Of a DNA stretch of 64,000 nt, positions 25,283 through 34,933 are shown piece by piece. This stretch comes from Streptosporangium amethystogenes. Lineage in GTDB: Bacteria; Actinomycetota; Actinomycetes; Streptosporangiales; Streptosporangiaceae. Position numbers and translations under genes: made by a program. Where the stretch lies: positions 62,001 through 126,000 of the forward strand of contig NZ_JOEQ01000030.1 in assembly GCF_000721075.1 (NCBI RefSeq), written 5' to 3'. The number at the start of each line of letters is the position of its first letter. Position 1 is the first letter of the stretch. The notes under the pieces were generated by a model. The model was given only the letters and a program-made list of their open reading frames with translations. It was not told the origin of the DNA and made no database searches.

Positions 25283-25502
25283 GAACATGTCTACCACGCC
25301 AATATGGGTCAGCCGAGGCAGGGCCAGAAGCGGCCATTGATCGCGCTGCGGCGGCGTGAACATGGCAACCTCGGAAGTCCAGGTGCCATACTCCCACAGC
25401 GATGGCCCGCAAACGGCTCGCGGACCATCGCCACGCCCTGCGGTCAGCGTGCCGCAACCGCTCAGGGCGTCAGCCCCAGCTCGCGCAGTTGCGCGGGCCG
25501 CA

Positions 25503-25808
25503 ACGGCCGCCGAGCCGGTTCGTCTCCTTCAAGATGGCCACCGCCTCCATCGACTCGCCCGTGCCGGGCCCGCCCTGAAAGTCGATCGCGGCCAGCACGT
25601 TCGGGGTGAACTGACGCAGGTAGGTGTAGAAGGACTCCAGCTTCGAGAGCCGACCGCTGTCCCTGGGCAAAGGCTTCCACACATCAGAGATGATCTCCCG
25701 CAGCCGCTGCATGCCGATCCGCTCGCGCAGCAGGCCACCGACCTCATCGTCGGCAACCAACGGGTCGGCCAGCACGGGAAGGATCTCCGGCGGCCATGGT
25801 CACCCGGC
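25503..25808 (-). pseudogene. Tn3-family transposase fragment
   Basis: About 100 residues in one frame, WPPEILPVLADPLVADDEVG then LRERIGMQRLREIISDVWKP, RLSKLESFYTYLRQFTPNVL and GTGESMEAVAILKETNRLGG, match the middle of Tn3-type TnpA proteins (the FTPxVL..EAVxxLKxLN block). A stop lies just upstream and the frame loses similarity after the Gly-Gly-Arg, so ~90% of the gene is missing. No inverted terminal repeat or resolvase is near. It marks past transposition between the sigma operon and the APH-like gene. Confidence 0.7.
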
Positions 25809-25895
25809 GTTGCCACGTGAATCACCCTTGTCGTCACGGGGCCCTGAGAGGCAGGAGCCGCTCCAGCCCGGCCCTGTGATCGGTAGGGTCACGGC

Positions 25896-26783
25896 ATGCA
25901 GAGCCGCGACCGCGCCCAGGACTCCCACGACGCGGTGGCCGCGCAGCTGCCCGGCTACCGCATCAACACCGTCACACCGCTCGGCGAGGGACAGGACAAC
26001 CTCGCGTACGAGGTCAACGGCGAGTTGATCGTGCGCTTCAGCAAGGAGGCCGATCCCGTACGACGTGCCACGCTCGTGGACCGTGAGGCCCGCCTCCTGA
26101 CCACCGTCGCGGGCTTCTCCCCGGTGCCCGTCCCAGAGCCGAGGTTCACGATCGCGGAGCAGGGCTGCCTGGCCTACTTCAAACTCCCGGGCCGGCCGCT
26201 GCTCGACCTGCCCCCAGCGGAACGGCTGACCTACGGTCCGTCGGTCGCCGCCACGCTCGGCGACCTGCTCTCCGCGCTGCATGCGGTTCCGGTGGATCGG
26301 CTGGCCGGCCTGGTGGAGGTGGATGCCCCGCCGCTGTCCGAATGGCTGGACGAGGCGGCGGAGATCCACCCGACGATCATTAAGGAGATCCCTGAGGCCC
26401 GCCGGCGGGCGGTGCAGACATTCCTGGACACCCCACCCCCGGACGGCGACTATGACCCGGTCTTCTCGCACAACGACCTGGGAATCGAGCACGTACTCAT
26501 CGCCCCTGCCACGGGTGCGGTGACCGGCGTCATCGACTGGAGCGACGCCGCGATCGTCGACCCGGCCTACGACTTCGGCCTGCTGTACCGCGACCTCGGC
26601 CCCACCGCCCTGGAGGCGGCCCTCGGCGGCTACCGGCCCGGCGACGTCACCGCCCTGCGCGAGCGCGCCGTCTTCTACGGCAGATGCGGTCTCTTCGAGG
26701 ATCTGGCCTACGGCCTCGAAACCGGCCAGGACGCCTACGTCGGCAAATCCCGCACCGCGATGGAGTGGCTATTCCACTCGTAG
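25896..26783 (+). CDS. APH-family phosphotransferase
   Basis: 295-residue aminoglycoside phosphotransferase/choline kinase-fold protein. The nucleotide loop is TPLGEGQDNLAYEVNGELIV with Arg-Phe after it; FSHNDLGIEHVLI is the catalytic loop (HxD..., with Glu-His where most have xxN); GVIDWSDAAIVDPAYDFGLL is the DFG-like metal loop. The atypical catalytic-loop end is seen in several actinomycete members. Antibiotic resistance is possible but unproven; many such proteins phosphorylate other small molecules. It begins at ATG 25896 with a weak ribosome site and converges on gdhA. Confidence 0.88.
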   Translation: MQSRDRAQDSHDAVAAQLPGYRINTVTPLGEGQDNLAYEVNGELIVRFSKEADPVRRATLVDREARLLTTVAGFSPVPVPEPRFTIAEQGCLAYFKLPGRPLLDLPPAERLTYGPSVAATLGDLLSALHAVPVDRLAGLVEVDAPPLSEWLDEAAEIHPTIIKEIPEARRRAVQTFLDTPPPDGDYDPVFSHNDLGIEHVLIAPATGAVTGVIDWSDAAIVDPAYDFGLLYRDLGPTALEAALGGYRPGDVTALRERAVFYGRCGLFEDLAYGLETGQDAYVGKSRTAMEWLFHS

Positions 26784-26938
26784 AACGCCCCACCGGGGCT
26801 CCGGCGATCAGAGCGGCGTATTCGCGGTTTCGCCGGTGAACGGCCACTCAGGACGCCGCCGGCATCCCGGTGCACGGGGAGCGGGCTCGGCGTCCGGGAC
26901 CGCGATGGGAGTGGCGCCCGGTTATGGAAGGTGTGCCG

Positions 26939-26962
26939 GTGACCGACGCCTTTGGCGGTCAC
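26939..26962 (-). terminator. hairpin terminator of gdhA
   Basis: GTGACCG and CGGTCAC arms with an inner GCC/GGC pairing and TTT loop, 16 bases beyond the gdhA stop on the minus strand. No T-run. Confidence 0.55.
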
Positions 26963-26977
26963 GGCGAACACTTCAGC

Positions 26978-28324
<1,347 letters not shown>

Positions 28325-28517
28325 TTATCTTTCTGATCGCCGGCCACACACTGTGGTCTAGACCTTATGAGACGCACTTCTCACATCTTTCACCGGCCCA
28401 TGGTGAGAACTTCTTACCCCGCGAGAGGGACCCCGGATCAGCCCGGCGACGGACGACCCGGCGAGGACCCACCGCCTAGCTTCCTGGTTAAGCGGCCCCC
28501 CACAGGAAGAAAAAACC

Positions 28518-29222
28518 ATGTTCAAGGATTCAGCCGACTTCCGGCGCATCACATCAGGTCTACTGCTGATCGTCGCCCCGCTGCTCCAGGCCATCGCTGT
28601 CATCCTCGACCCCGGCACCTGGGGCGACGAGCGCGAAGCGGTCAGTTTCGCGGAAAATCCCGCCCTCGCCCAGGTCCAGTCGGTGATGTACCACTGGGCC
28701 TACCTGCTGATGGCCGTCGCGGTCTTCGGCCTGCTGCACGTGATGCGCCGCCGCGCGGTGGTCTTCGGCCACATCGCCGGTTCGCTCACCATCCTCGGCT
28801 ACATCAGCCTGTCGGGCCTGCTCATGACCGACCCGGTGGAGTGGTGGCTCGGGCAGCGGAACACCCCTGAACAGGCGCAGCGAATCCTCGACGAGATGCT
28901 GAACCTGCCCGGCGTCGTCTTCGGGTTCCAGATGCCCTGGCTGTTCTTCGCCATCTTCGGCATGCCCGTCCTGCTGGTCGGCGTCTGGCGGGCGGGATTC
29001 GCACACTGGTGGGTGCCGCTCGTCGCCGGCCTCGGCTACCTCGCCTCGCTGCTGGTCCCGTACGGCCCGGTGACCATCCCGATGTGGGTCGCCCCCGCGG
29101 TCGCGCTGGGCTGGCTCGGCGTCAAGATGATCCGGATGAGCCGCGAGGAGTGGATCTCCTACTACCCGACCGCCGCCCCCGGCCGCACCACGCCCGACTC
29201 GTACGCGAACACCACCGCCTGA
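28518..29222 (+). CDS. conserved membrane protein, six segments
   Basis: 234 residues with about six membrane helices (GLLLIVAPLLQAIAVIL, MYHWAYLLMAVAVFGLLHV, FGHIAGSLTILGYISLSGLL, MPWLFFAIFGMPVLLVGVW, HWWVPLVAGLGYLASLLVP, PMWVAPAVALGWLGVKMI). No known catalytic motif. ATG 28518 has AGGAAG upstream. Its 3' end overlaps the convergent response regulator gene by 61 bases, so both C-termini are encoded on opposite strands of the same DNA. Confidence 0.75.
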   Translation: MFKDSADFRRITSGLLLIVAPLLQAIAVILDPGTWGDEREAVSFAENPALAQVQSVMYHWAYLLMAVAVFGLLHVMRRRAVVFGHIAGSLTILGYISLSGLLMTDPVEWWLGQRNTPEQAQRILDEMLNLPGVVFGFQMPWLFFAIFGMPVLLVGVWRAGFAHWWVPLVAGLGYLASLLVPYGPVTIPMWVAPAVALGWLGVKMIRMSREEWISYYPTAAPGRTTPDSYANTTA

Positions 29223-29824
29223 GCACGGTCCCGCAGATGGAGCTTCATCAATACCCGGGCCACATGGGTCTTGACCGTGGCCTCACCGACAAAGAGCTTC
29301 CCCGCGATCTCAGAGTTGGTCAGGCCACGGGCCAGGGAGCGCAACACCTCCAGCTCACGCGGGGTAAGGTCGGCCAGCTGCGGTGGGGGCGCGGGATCGT
29401 GACGGCCCGCGAAGGAGGCGATGACTCGGGTGGTGACGGCCGGGTCGAGCAGGGCGTCCCCGGCGATGACGACGCGGATGGCGTCCACCAGTTGCTCAGG
29501 CGGCGAGACCTTGAGCAGGAACCCGCTGGTCCCCGCGCGGAGCGCGGTGTAGAGGTTCTCGTCGGTGTCGAAGGTGGTCAGCATGACGATCTTCGGCGAT
29601 TCCGGCTGCCCCAGGAGCTGTTTGGCCGCGGTGAGGCCGTCCATACGGGGCATCGAGATGTCCATCAGCACGATGTCGGGCTTGGTACGGCGGACCACGG
29701 CGATGGCCTCGACCCCGTCGGGGGCCTCACCGACCACCTCCATGTCGGGCTCACTCTCCACGACGAGTTTCAACCCGACGCGGACCATCGCCTGGTCGTC
29801 GGCGATCACGATACGGATGCTCAC
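29162..29824 (-). CDS. NarL/LuxR-type response regulator
   Basis: 220 residues. Receiver: IVIADDQAMVRVGLKLV with the acidic pair, phosphoacceptor Asp in KPDIVLMDISMPRMDG, Thr in VMLTTFDTDE and Lys in GFLLKVSPPEQL. LuxR helix-turn-helix: LTPRELEVLRSLARGLTNSE, VGEATVKTHVARVL. GTG 29824 has GGAGAA upstream. It is 78 bases after the histidine kinase gene on the same strand and is its cognate regulator. Confidence 0.95.
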   Translation of the reverse strand: MSIRIVIADDQAMVRVGLKLVVESEPDMEVVGEAPDGVEAIAVVRRTKPDIVLMDISMPRMDGLTAAKQLLGQPESPKIVMLTTFDTDENLYTALRAGTSGFLLKVSPPEQLVDAIRVVIAGDALLDPAVTTRVIASFAGRHDPAPPPQLADLTPRELEVLRSLARGLTNSEIAGKLFVGEATVKTHVARVLMKLHLRDRAQAVVFAYESGVVRPGAAVG

Positions 29825-29902
29825 TTCTCCTCCTTCTTGCCAGGCGGCTCGGCGCCTCGTTCATGGTTCGGTCGGTCAACCGGCTCGTACGGCCGGTTCC
29901 AC

Positions 29903-31084
29903 TCATGCGATCGGCTCACCGGCCGACACCTCCAGCGAGGTCGGCAGGGACGCGTGGACGCGGAAGCCGCCCTCCGGACGCGGGCCGGCCTCGAAGGTGC
30001 CGCCGAAGAGCGCGGCGCGCTCACGCATGCCGATGAGGCCGTTGCCCGTCGACAGCGCGGAGAACCTCCCGCCGTTCCCTCTCCCGTTCGTGACCTCCAC
30101 CTCCACAAAGTCCCGATGGTAGGAGAGCGTGATCCGGATCTCGGACTCTCCGGCGTGCTTGACCGCGTTGGTGAGGGCCTCCTGGGCGATGCGGTAGACC
30201 GACAGATCCAGCCCGGGCGCCAGCCTCACCGCCTCCCCCCGTACGTCGAGGGTGACCCGCAGCCCGGAGGAGACGAGCGAGTCCACGGTGCCGGACAGCA
30301 GGTCCAGGCCGGGCTGCGGGATGTTCTCGTTCAGGGGCATGCGCAGCACACCGAGCATGACACGCAGTTCCTCGACCGCCTCACGCCCCATCCGTTCGAT
30401 GCCCAGCAGTGTCTCGTCGTCCCCACCTCGCGAGCGGCGGAGCGCCCCGGCCCGCATGACCATCATGCTGACGCTGTGGGCGACCACGTCGTGCAGTTCG
30501 CGGGCGATGCGCGCTCTCTCCCGCGCGACGGCCTCGGCGGCCTCGCGTTCCCTGTCACGTTCCAGGTGGACGGCCTGCTCGGCCAGGTGGTGTACCCGAA
30601 CAACATAGGCGCGCAGGGCGAGGCCGGTGAGGTAGGCGGCGCCGAAGAGGACGGTCAGGAAGATGGCCTCCTCCAGGGGGAGCCGGCGGTGGTCGACGGC
30701 ACCGGAGCCGAACACCAGGATGCCGCTGACGGCGCAGGTGAGCCCGGGCCTGAAGGGGAGCTCGGCACCGACGGTGTGGAAGACGATCAGCAGGGCGGCG
30801 AGCTGCCAGGTCTGACAGTGTTCGTACCCCTGCCGGTGCCAGGCGTACTGGGCGAGGATCATCAGGATGAACACGGCGACCGGTGACCGGCGCCGGAACC
30901 ACACGAGCACGCCGGTGACGAGCGCCTGACCGACCCACCACAGCTTGGTCATTCCGGTCGTGCCGTACTCGGTGGCGACGGTGAACGCCTCCAGCATGCC
31001 GAGGGCGACGATCGCGGCGCCGATCAGCAAGTCGGACTTCGGCACCGCGCGCAGGTGCCGAAAGGGGAAGAGGAGAACCGCCAT
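29903..31084 (-). CDS. NarL-type sensor histidine kinase
   Basis: 393 residues. An N-terminal membrane part of 4-5 helices (DLLIGAAIVALGMLEAFTVA, SPVAVFILMILAQYAW, AIFLTVLFGAAYLTGLALR) without a large external sensor; a coiled coil rich in Arg/Glu; HisKA_3 with ERARIARELHDVVAHSVSMM, where the His is the phosphoacceptor; and a HATPase_c with IAQEALTNAVKHA and GNGLIGMRERAALFGG. ATG 31084. Partner of the response regulator downstream. The stimulus is not evident; kinases of this shape often sense membrane stress. Confidence 0.95.
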   Translation of the reverse strand: MAVLLFPFRHLRAVPKSDLLIGAAIVALGMLEAFTVATEYGTTGMTKLWWVGQALVTGVLVWFRRRSPVAVFILMILAQYAWHRQGYEHCQTWQLAALLIVFHTVGAELPFRPGLTCAVSGILVFGSGAVDHRRLPLEEAIFLTVLFGAAYLTGLALRAYVVRVHHLAEQAVHLERDREREAAEAVARERARIARELHDVVAHSVSMMVMRAGALRRSRGGDDETLLGIERMGREAVEELRVMLGVLRMPLNENIPQPGLDLLSGTVDSLVSSGLRVTLDVRGEAVRLAPGLDLSVYRIAQEALTNAVKHAGESEIRITLSYHRDFVEVEVTNGRGNGGRFSALSTGNGLIGMRERAALFGGTFEAGPRPEGGFRVHASLPTSLEVSAGEPIA

Positions 31085-31171
31085 GCGGGGAGACTAAAGC
31101 TTGATGACCGTCTTGCCCATAGGACAAAACACCCGGACAAGTCGATCACAAGTAGGACGCAAGTCAACCGT

Positions 31172-32719
31172 TCAGAACATTGGGAATGAAACACTCCGCA
31201 CCAACCGATTGGCGGTCGCGTTGTCGCACCTGCCGGACGCGCAGAAATAGATGATGAGGGCCGGCTCGTCCGGCCGCTCGACGACCCAGCCGGTGAATTC
31301 GAGCTGGCCGCCGCGCTGCGGGTCGGCGATCGTCCCCTGCAGCCGGATGGCCGGCTGCCCGCCCACACTCACCTGGACGACCTGGGAGAAGACGCTGACC
31401 GTGCCGGGAAGCGAGGACTGCATCGTCTCCTGCAGCTGTTTGGCGCCGCTGCGCGGGTCGAGGGTGTCGAGCGTCTGCACGTAAAGGCCGCCGGCGTCCT
31501 GGGGGGCGTCCTTGATGATCTCGTTGACGGTCGCCCAGTCGGCGGTGACGGGCGTGGCGAACAGCGCCCGGAACTGCTCCACTCTCGGTGAGGCCACCAC
31601 GAACACGTCGGCATGCGGCTGGAGGGTCCAGGCTCCGGGGTACTGGAAGGCGACCGGCACCGCGGCCGAGCCCTGGTACGCCACCCAGGTGTCGCCACCG
31701 CGCAGGAACGTCGCGAGCATCGCCACCAGCGCGACGATCGCCGTGATCGCCACTGCCGCACCGATGAGGATGCCCTTCCCGCCGGATCTGGGCCTGCTCG
31801 GCTCCTGTCGCCCGGCGGGCACCGTCGGTGCGGCGGGGCGAGGCTGGGTGAGCTGGTACGACTGGCCGGCACCGCTGATCGCGTCACGCAGTTCGGCGAC
31901 GAACTGGCCGCAGGTCTCGTAGCGCTGCTCGGGCGACTTGGCCAGGGCCCGCATCATGACGCCGTCGACCTCTAGCGGCAACTCGGGGCGGAGCGTGGTG
32001 AGCGGGGTGGGGGTCTCGGCGAGGTGCGCCCAGAGCAGGGCGATCTCGTTGTCGCGCTGGAAGGGCAACCTCCCGGCCAGCGCCTCGTAGACCACGCAGG
32101 CCAGGCCGTACTGGTCGCAGCGGCCGTCGATGTGCTCCTTGTTGATCTGCTCGGGCGACATGTAGCGGGGGGTGCCGATGAACTGGTTGGTCTGGGTCAG
32201 CCCGGAGATCGAGGTGCGGTGCTTGGTGATGCCGAAGTCGGTGAGGTAGGCGTGGTCGCCCTCGGTGTGGGCGGCGATCAGGATGTTGGCCGGCTTGACA
32301 TCGCGGTGAACCAGGTCGTGGGCGTGCGCGGTGTCCAGCGCGGCGGCCACCTGGGCGAAGGTCCGGTTGACCTGGCTGACCGGCATCGGGCCCCGGTCGT
32401 AGAAGAGCTTGCGCAGGTCGGGGCCGTTGACGTAGCGCATCGCGATGTAGAGGGTGCCGTCGTCGGCGGTGTCGGCCTCGTAGATCGGGATGATGTTGGG
32501 GTGGTCGATGCTCGCGACGGTGCGCGACTCCAGCACGAAACGCTGACGGAACCGCTCGTCCTCACCGAGGAGCGGGTTAAGGATCTTCAGTGCCACCCGG
32601 CGGTTGAGCCTGGGGTCGACCGCGAGGTAGACCACGGCCATGCCGCCCTTGCCGATGATGTCCTCGATCTGGTAGCCGGCCACTTCCCGGCCGATCAGCG
32701 CCCTGTCGTTCACCGACAT
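31172..32719 (-). CDS. membrane Ser/Thr protein kinase (PknB-like) with exported C-terminal domain
   Basis: 515 residues. Kinase: glycine loop IIGKGGMAVVYLAVDPRLNR, Lys in RVALKILNP, HRDVKPANILIAAH, DFG as YLTDFGITKH, activation-loop GTPRYMSPEQ; all catalytic residues present. A Pro-rich linker, one membrane helix (ILIGAAVAITAIVALVAMLA) and ~180 exported residues follow, without PASTA repeats (FQYPGAWTLQPHADVFVVAS resembles a LpqN/PsbP-like fold). ATG 32719 shares one base with the TGA of the upstream protease-like gene, so the two are translationally coupled and likely act together. Confidence 0.93.
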   Translation of the reverse strand: MSVNDRALIGREVAGYQIEDIIGKGGMAVVYLAVDPRLNRRVALKILNPLLGEDERFRQRFVLESRTVASIDHPNIIPIYEADTADDGTLYIAMRYVNGPDLRKLFYDRGPMPVSQVNRTFAQVAAALDTAHAHDLVHRDVKPANILIAAHTEGDHAYLTDFGITKHRTSISGLTQTNQFIGTPRYMSPEQINKEHIDGRCDQYGLACVVYEALAGRLPFQRDNEIALLWAHLAETPTPLTTLRPELPLEVDGVMMRALAKSPEQRYETCGQFVAELRDAISGAGQSYQLTQPRPAAPTVPAGRQEPSRPRSGGKGILIGAAVAITAIVALVAMLATFLRGGDTWVAYQGSAAVPVAFQYPGAWTLQPHADVFVVASPRVEQFRALFATPVTADWATVNEIIKDAPQDAGGLYVQTLDTLDPRSGAKQLQETMQSSLPGTVSVFSQVVQVSVGGQPAIRLQGTIADPQRGGQLEFTGWVVERPDEPALIIYFCASGRCDNATANRLVRSVSFPMF

Positions 32720-34305
32720 CACGTCTTGGCCGGCTGGCCGCAGTAGCCGCAGAAGCTGTGGGCGGGACCCAGCCGCATTCCGCAGCCCGTGCAGTACTTC
32801 TGCACCGTCGTCTCGGCGGGTCTGGGGTCCGGAGCGGTACTGGAACCCGGATCGCGCGCCACCAGCACCGGCTGGCCGGGCGAGGTCGAGGAGATCTTGG
32901 GCAGTGCGGGGAAGGAGCGGCCGACCACGATCGTGGAGTCGACCTGCTCGTCGAAGATCGACCTCGTCTGCACGGGCGGCGGGTTCAGGCTGGGAGGCGG
33001 GGTGGGGGGCAGGGTGTCGGCGGGCAGGCTCGGCTCCGGTTCCGGTTCGGGGTCGGAGAGTCTGCGGCGCCAGAGCAGGATCGCGGCGGCCAGCACCACC
33101 AGCACCAGCAGGCCGCCGCCGACCAGGAACGGCCACAGCGGCGCGCCGCCGGGCGCGTCGGTGGAGGCGGCCGCCCTCTTGGTGCCCTCGTCCTCCGCGG
33201 TGCCGCGCTTGGCCTGGGCCGTCTTCAGATGCGCGGCGGCCACGGTGTGGCCCGGGTAGAGGTCCAGCACCCGCTGGAAGGCGGGGACGGCGTCACCGTA
33301 GTAGCGGGTGTGGAAGCGGGTCAGCGCCTGCTCGAAGGCGGCGTCGATCGGGCCGCGGGCGGGCGCGACGTCCGCCTCGGCCAGGGCCTTGGTGACCTCG
33401 CGGATGCCGATCATCCGGGCGTCCTTGCCGCCGCCGAGCAGCAGGCCGACGACCTCGCCCTTCTTGTCCTCGATCACCGGGCCGCCGAGCAGCCCCCTGT
33501 CGACGAGCGCGCCCAGCTTCTCCGGCTCGTTGACCTTGTTCTCCGGGTCCTTGAACTGCCGGCCGCCCTCACCGGCGCCACCCGCCCGCAGGTGGGCGAT
33601 GTCGACGGTCTCCGGCAGGTTCGCGGCGGGCCTCCCGGTGAACCCGGCGACCGCCACCGGCGAGTTGTCCTTGGCGGGCACCTCGGCGGCGAGCGGGGCG
33701 GTGGGCAGGCCGGCGCTCCCGTCGGCGCGGCCGACGGGCCTCAGCACCGCCGGGCTGTCGGGCTTGTCACCGGGGCGGACGATCTCGGCCCTGAACCCCT
33801 CCGTGTCGGCGGGGGAGATGTTGGGGAAGACCCTGATCTCTGTGGTGACGTCGATGATGCAGGTGGCGGTGGGCTGTTTGGGCGGGTAGCACTCCTGCAG
33901 GTGATGGTTGAGCAGGTCGTCCTTGAGCTTGTGCCGTTCGAAGTCCGCCGGGATCTTGACCTTGTGGTGCTCGGCGAAGATCTTGTTGGCGGCGTAGATC
34001 CGGACGTCCCTGTCGTTCTTGACCACCCGGGTGAGGGTGACCATGCCCCCGTCGGGGTTGATCACCGTGCCGGTGCCGCTGCCGATCGGCACCTCGTAGG
34101 AACGCTCCACGTGGACCAGTTCGCCGATGTGGTCAAGGAGCGTGATGTCCACGTGCGCCGTGGTCTCGATCCTGACCACCGCGGGGGTCACCAGATCGGT
34201 GATTCCGCTGGGGTGCTCGTGAGCCAGGGCAGGCGCCACCCCGGCGACCGCCAACAGGAGGCCTCCGAACACCGCCGCCGCCGAACCGAACCGCCGCATC
34301 GCCAC
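32719..34305 (-). CDS. membrane-anchored trypsin-like protein lacking catalytic His and Ser
   Basis: 528 residues with a signal peptide (AVFGGLLLAVAGVAPALA), a chymotrypsin-fold domain (GSGTGTVINPDGGMVTLTRV to RGLLGGPVIEDKKGEVVGLL), a TPR-like stretch (GDAVPAFQRVLDLYPGHTVA), a membrane helix (LWPFLVGGGLLVLVVLAAAI), a Pro-rich cytosolic linker and a C-terminal zinc ribbon (YCTGCGMRLG, FCGYCGQ). Where active homologues have TNxHVV this has TLTRVV (Arg93), and GxSGG is GLLGG (Leu274), so peptidase activity is not expected. The external domain may sense a ligand and the cytosolic zinc ribbon signal to the coupled kinase gene downstream. ATG 34305 has GGGAG upstream. Confidence 0.85.
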   Translation of the reverse strand: MAMRRFGSAAAVFGGLLLAVAGVAPALAHEHPSGITDLVTPAVVRIETTAHVDITLLDHIGELVHVERSYEVPIGSGTGTVINPDGGMVTLTRVVKNDRDVRIYAANKIFAEHHKVKIPADFERHKLKDDLLNHHLQECYPPKQPTATCIIDVTTEIRVFPNISPADTEGFRAEIVRPGDKPDSPAVLRPVGRADGSAGLPTAPLAAEVPAKDNSPVAVAGFTGRPAANLPETVDIAHLRAGGAGEGGRQFKDPENKVNEPEKLGALVDRGLLGGPVIEDKKGEVVGLLLGGGKDARMIGIREVTKALAEADVAPARGPIDAAFEQALTRFHTRYYGDAVPAFQRVLDLYPGHTVAAAHLKTAQAKRGTAEDEGTKRAAASTDAPGGAPLWPFLVGGGLLVLVVLAAAILLWRRRLSDPEPEPEPSLPADTLPPTPPPSLNPPPVQTRSIFDEQVDSTIVVGRSFPALPKISSTSPGQPVLVARDPGSSTAPDPRPAETTVQKYCTGCGMRLGPAHSFCGYCGQPAKT

Positions 34306-34933
34306 TCCCTACAGGGGATAGGACAAGGGTCGCAAACCTGAGTGAATAAGTGAACCGTTCAGGCCCGAGGGCTTGACTTTCTTTCCGCCGTTACCCACAC
34401 CTGGTCACGAGACGGATATCTCCACCCCGTTCTCACCATCACCACTCCGGCGCTGACCATGTCTTTCACCATGCCCACCCCCCGTCGCGGACAGTTACGC
34501 AAAGTCTAATCCCGACCGGCCCTCGGCGCGACGATGTATATCGCGTGGGGACCGGTTCCTCGTCTCCCCCAATGCCCCCGGTCACCCCCAATCCAATGGG
34601 ATAGAAGCCCCAAATTTCGATATTTCTCTCTAATAAGCAATAAGGGGGATAAAGCTCTCATTGCTTCCCGTGCACCCGAGGAGGCTCCTCCCGTACGCGG
34701 GCGAACGGCCCGCGAATTCGAAAACGCGAGAGGAGCCGGCGCCGCACGGAGGATGAGGGCCACCGGGCCACAGGCGAGCCGATCGCCTGGAAGTGGCCCC
34801 GGCGGGCCCAATGGACAAGCGCTTGCTAGGGAAATAACCTGCCCTTCGTGGGCGGGCGAGCGGGCGCGGGGCCCGCCCCCGCGCCGCGACGGGCCACCCG
34901 CCCGGAGCGCCGGACGATCAGACGGGAGAGCCG
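34306..34933. other. 628-base intergenic region with AT-rich island and palindromic operator
   Basis: Divergent region between the protease-like gene and the hydantoinase genes. It holds an AT-rich island at about 34605-34665, unlike its surroundings and probably promoter DNA, a near-palindrome CGATGTATATCG at about 34531, and the CAAGCGCTTG site listed separately. No gene is credible. Confidence 0.5.
34814..34827. promoter_or_regulatory. palindromic operator upstream of the hydantoinase genes
   Basis: GACAAGCGCTTGCT, centred on the perfect palindrome CAAGCGCTTG, 107 bases before the hyuA-type start. It matches the two sites in the 48.2 kb divergent promoter in the central 10 bases. TetR-family regulators such as KstR2 use AnCAAGnnCTTGnT; this copy differs at the first A only. 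Confidence 0.55.
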
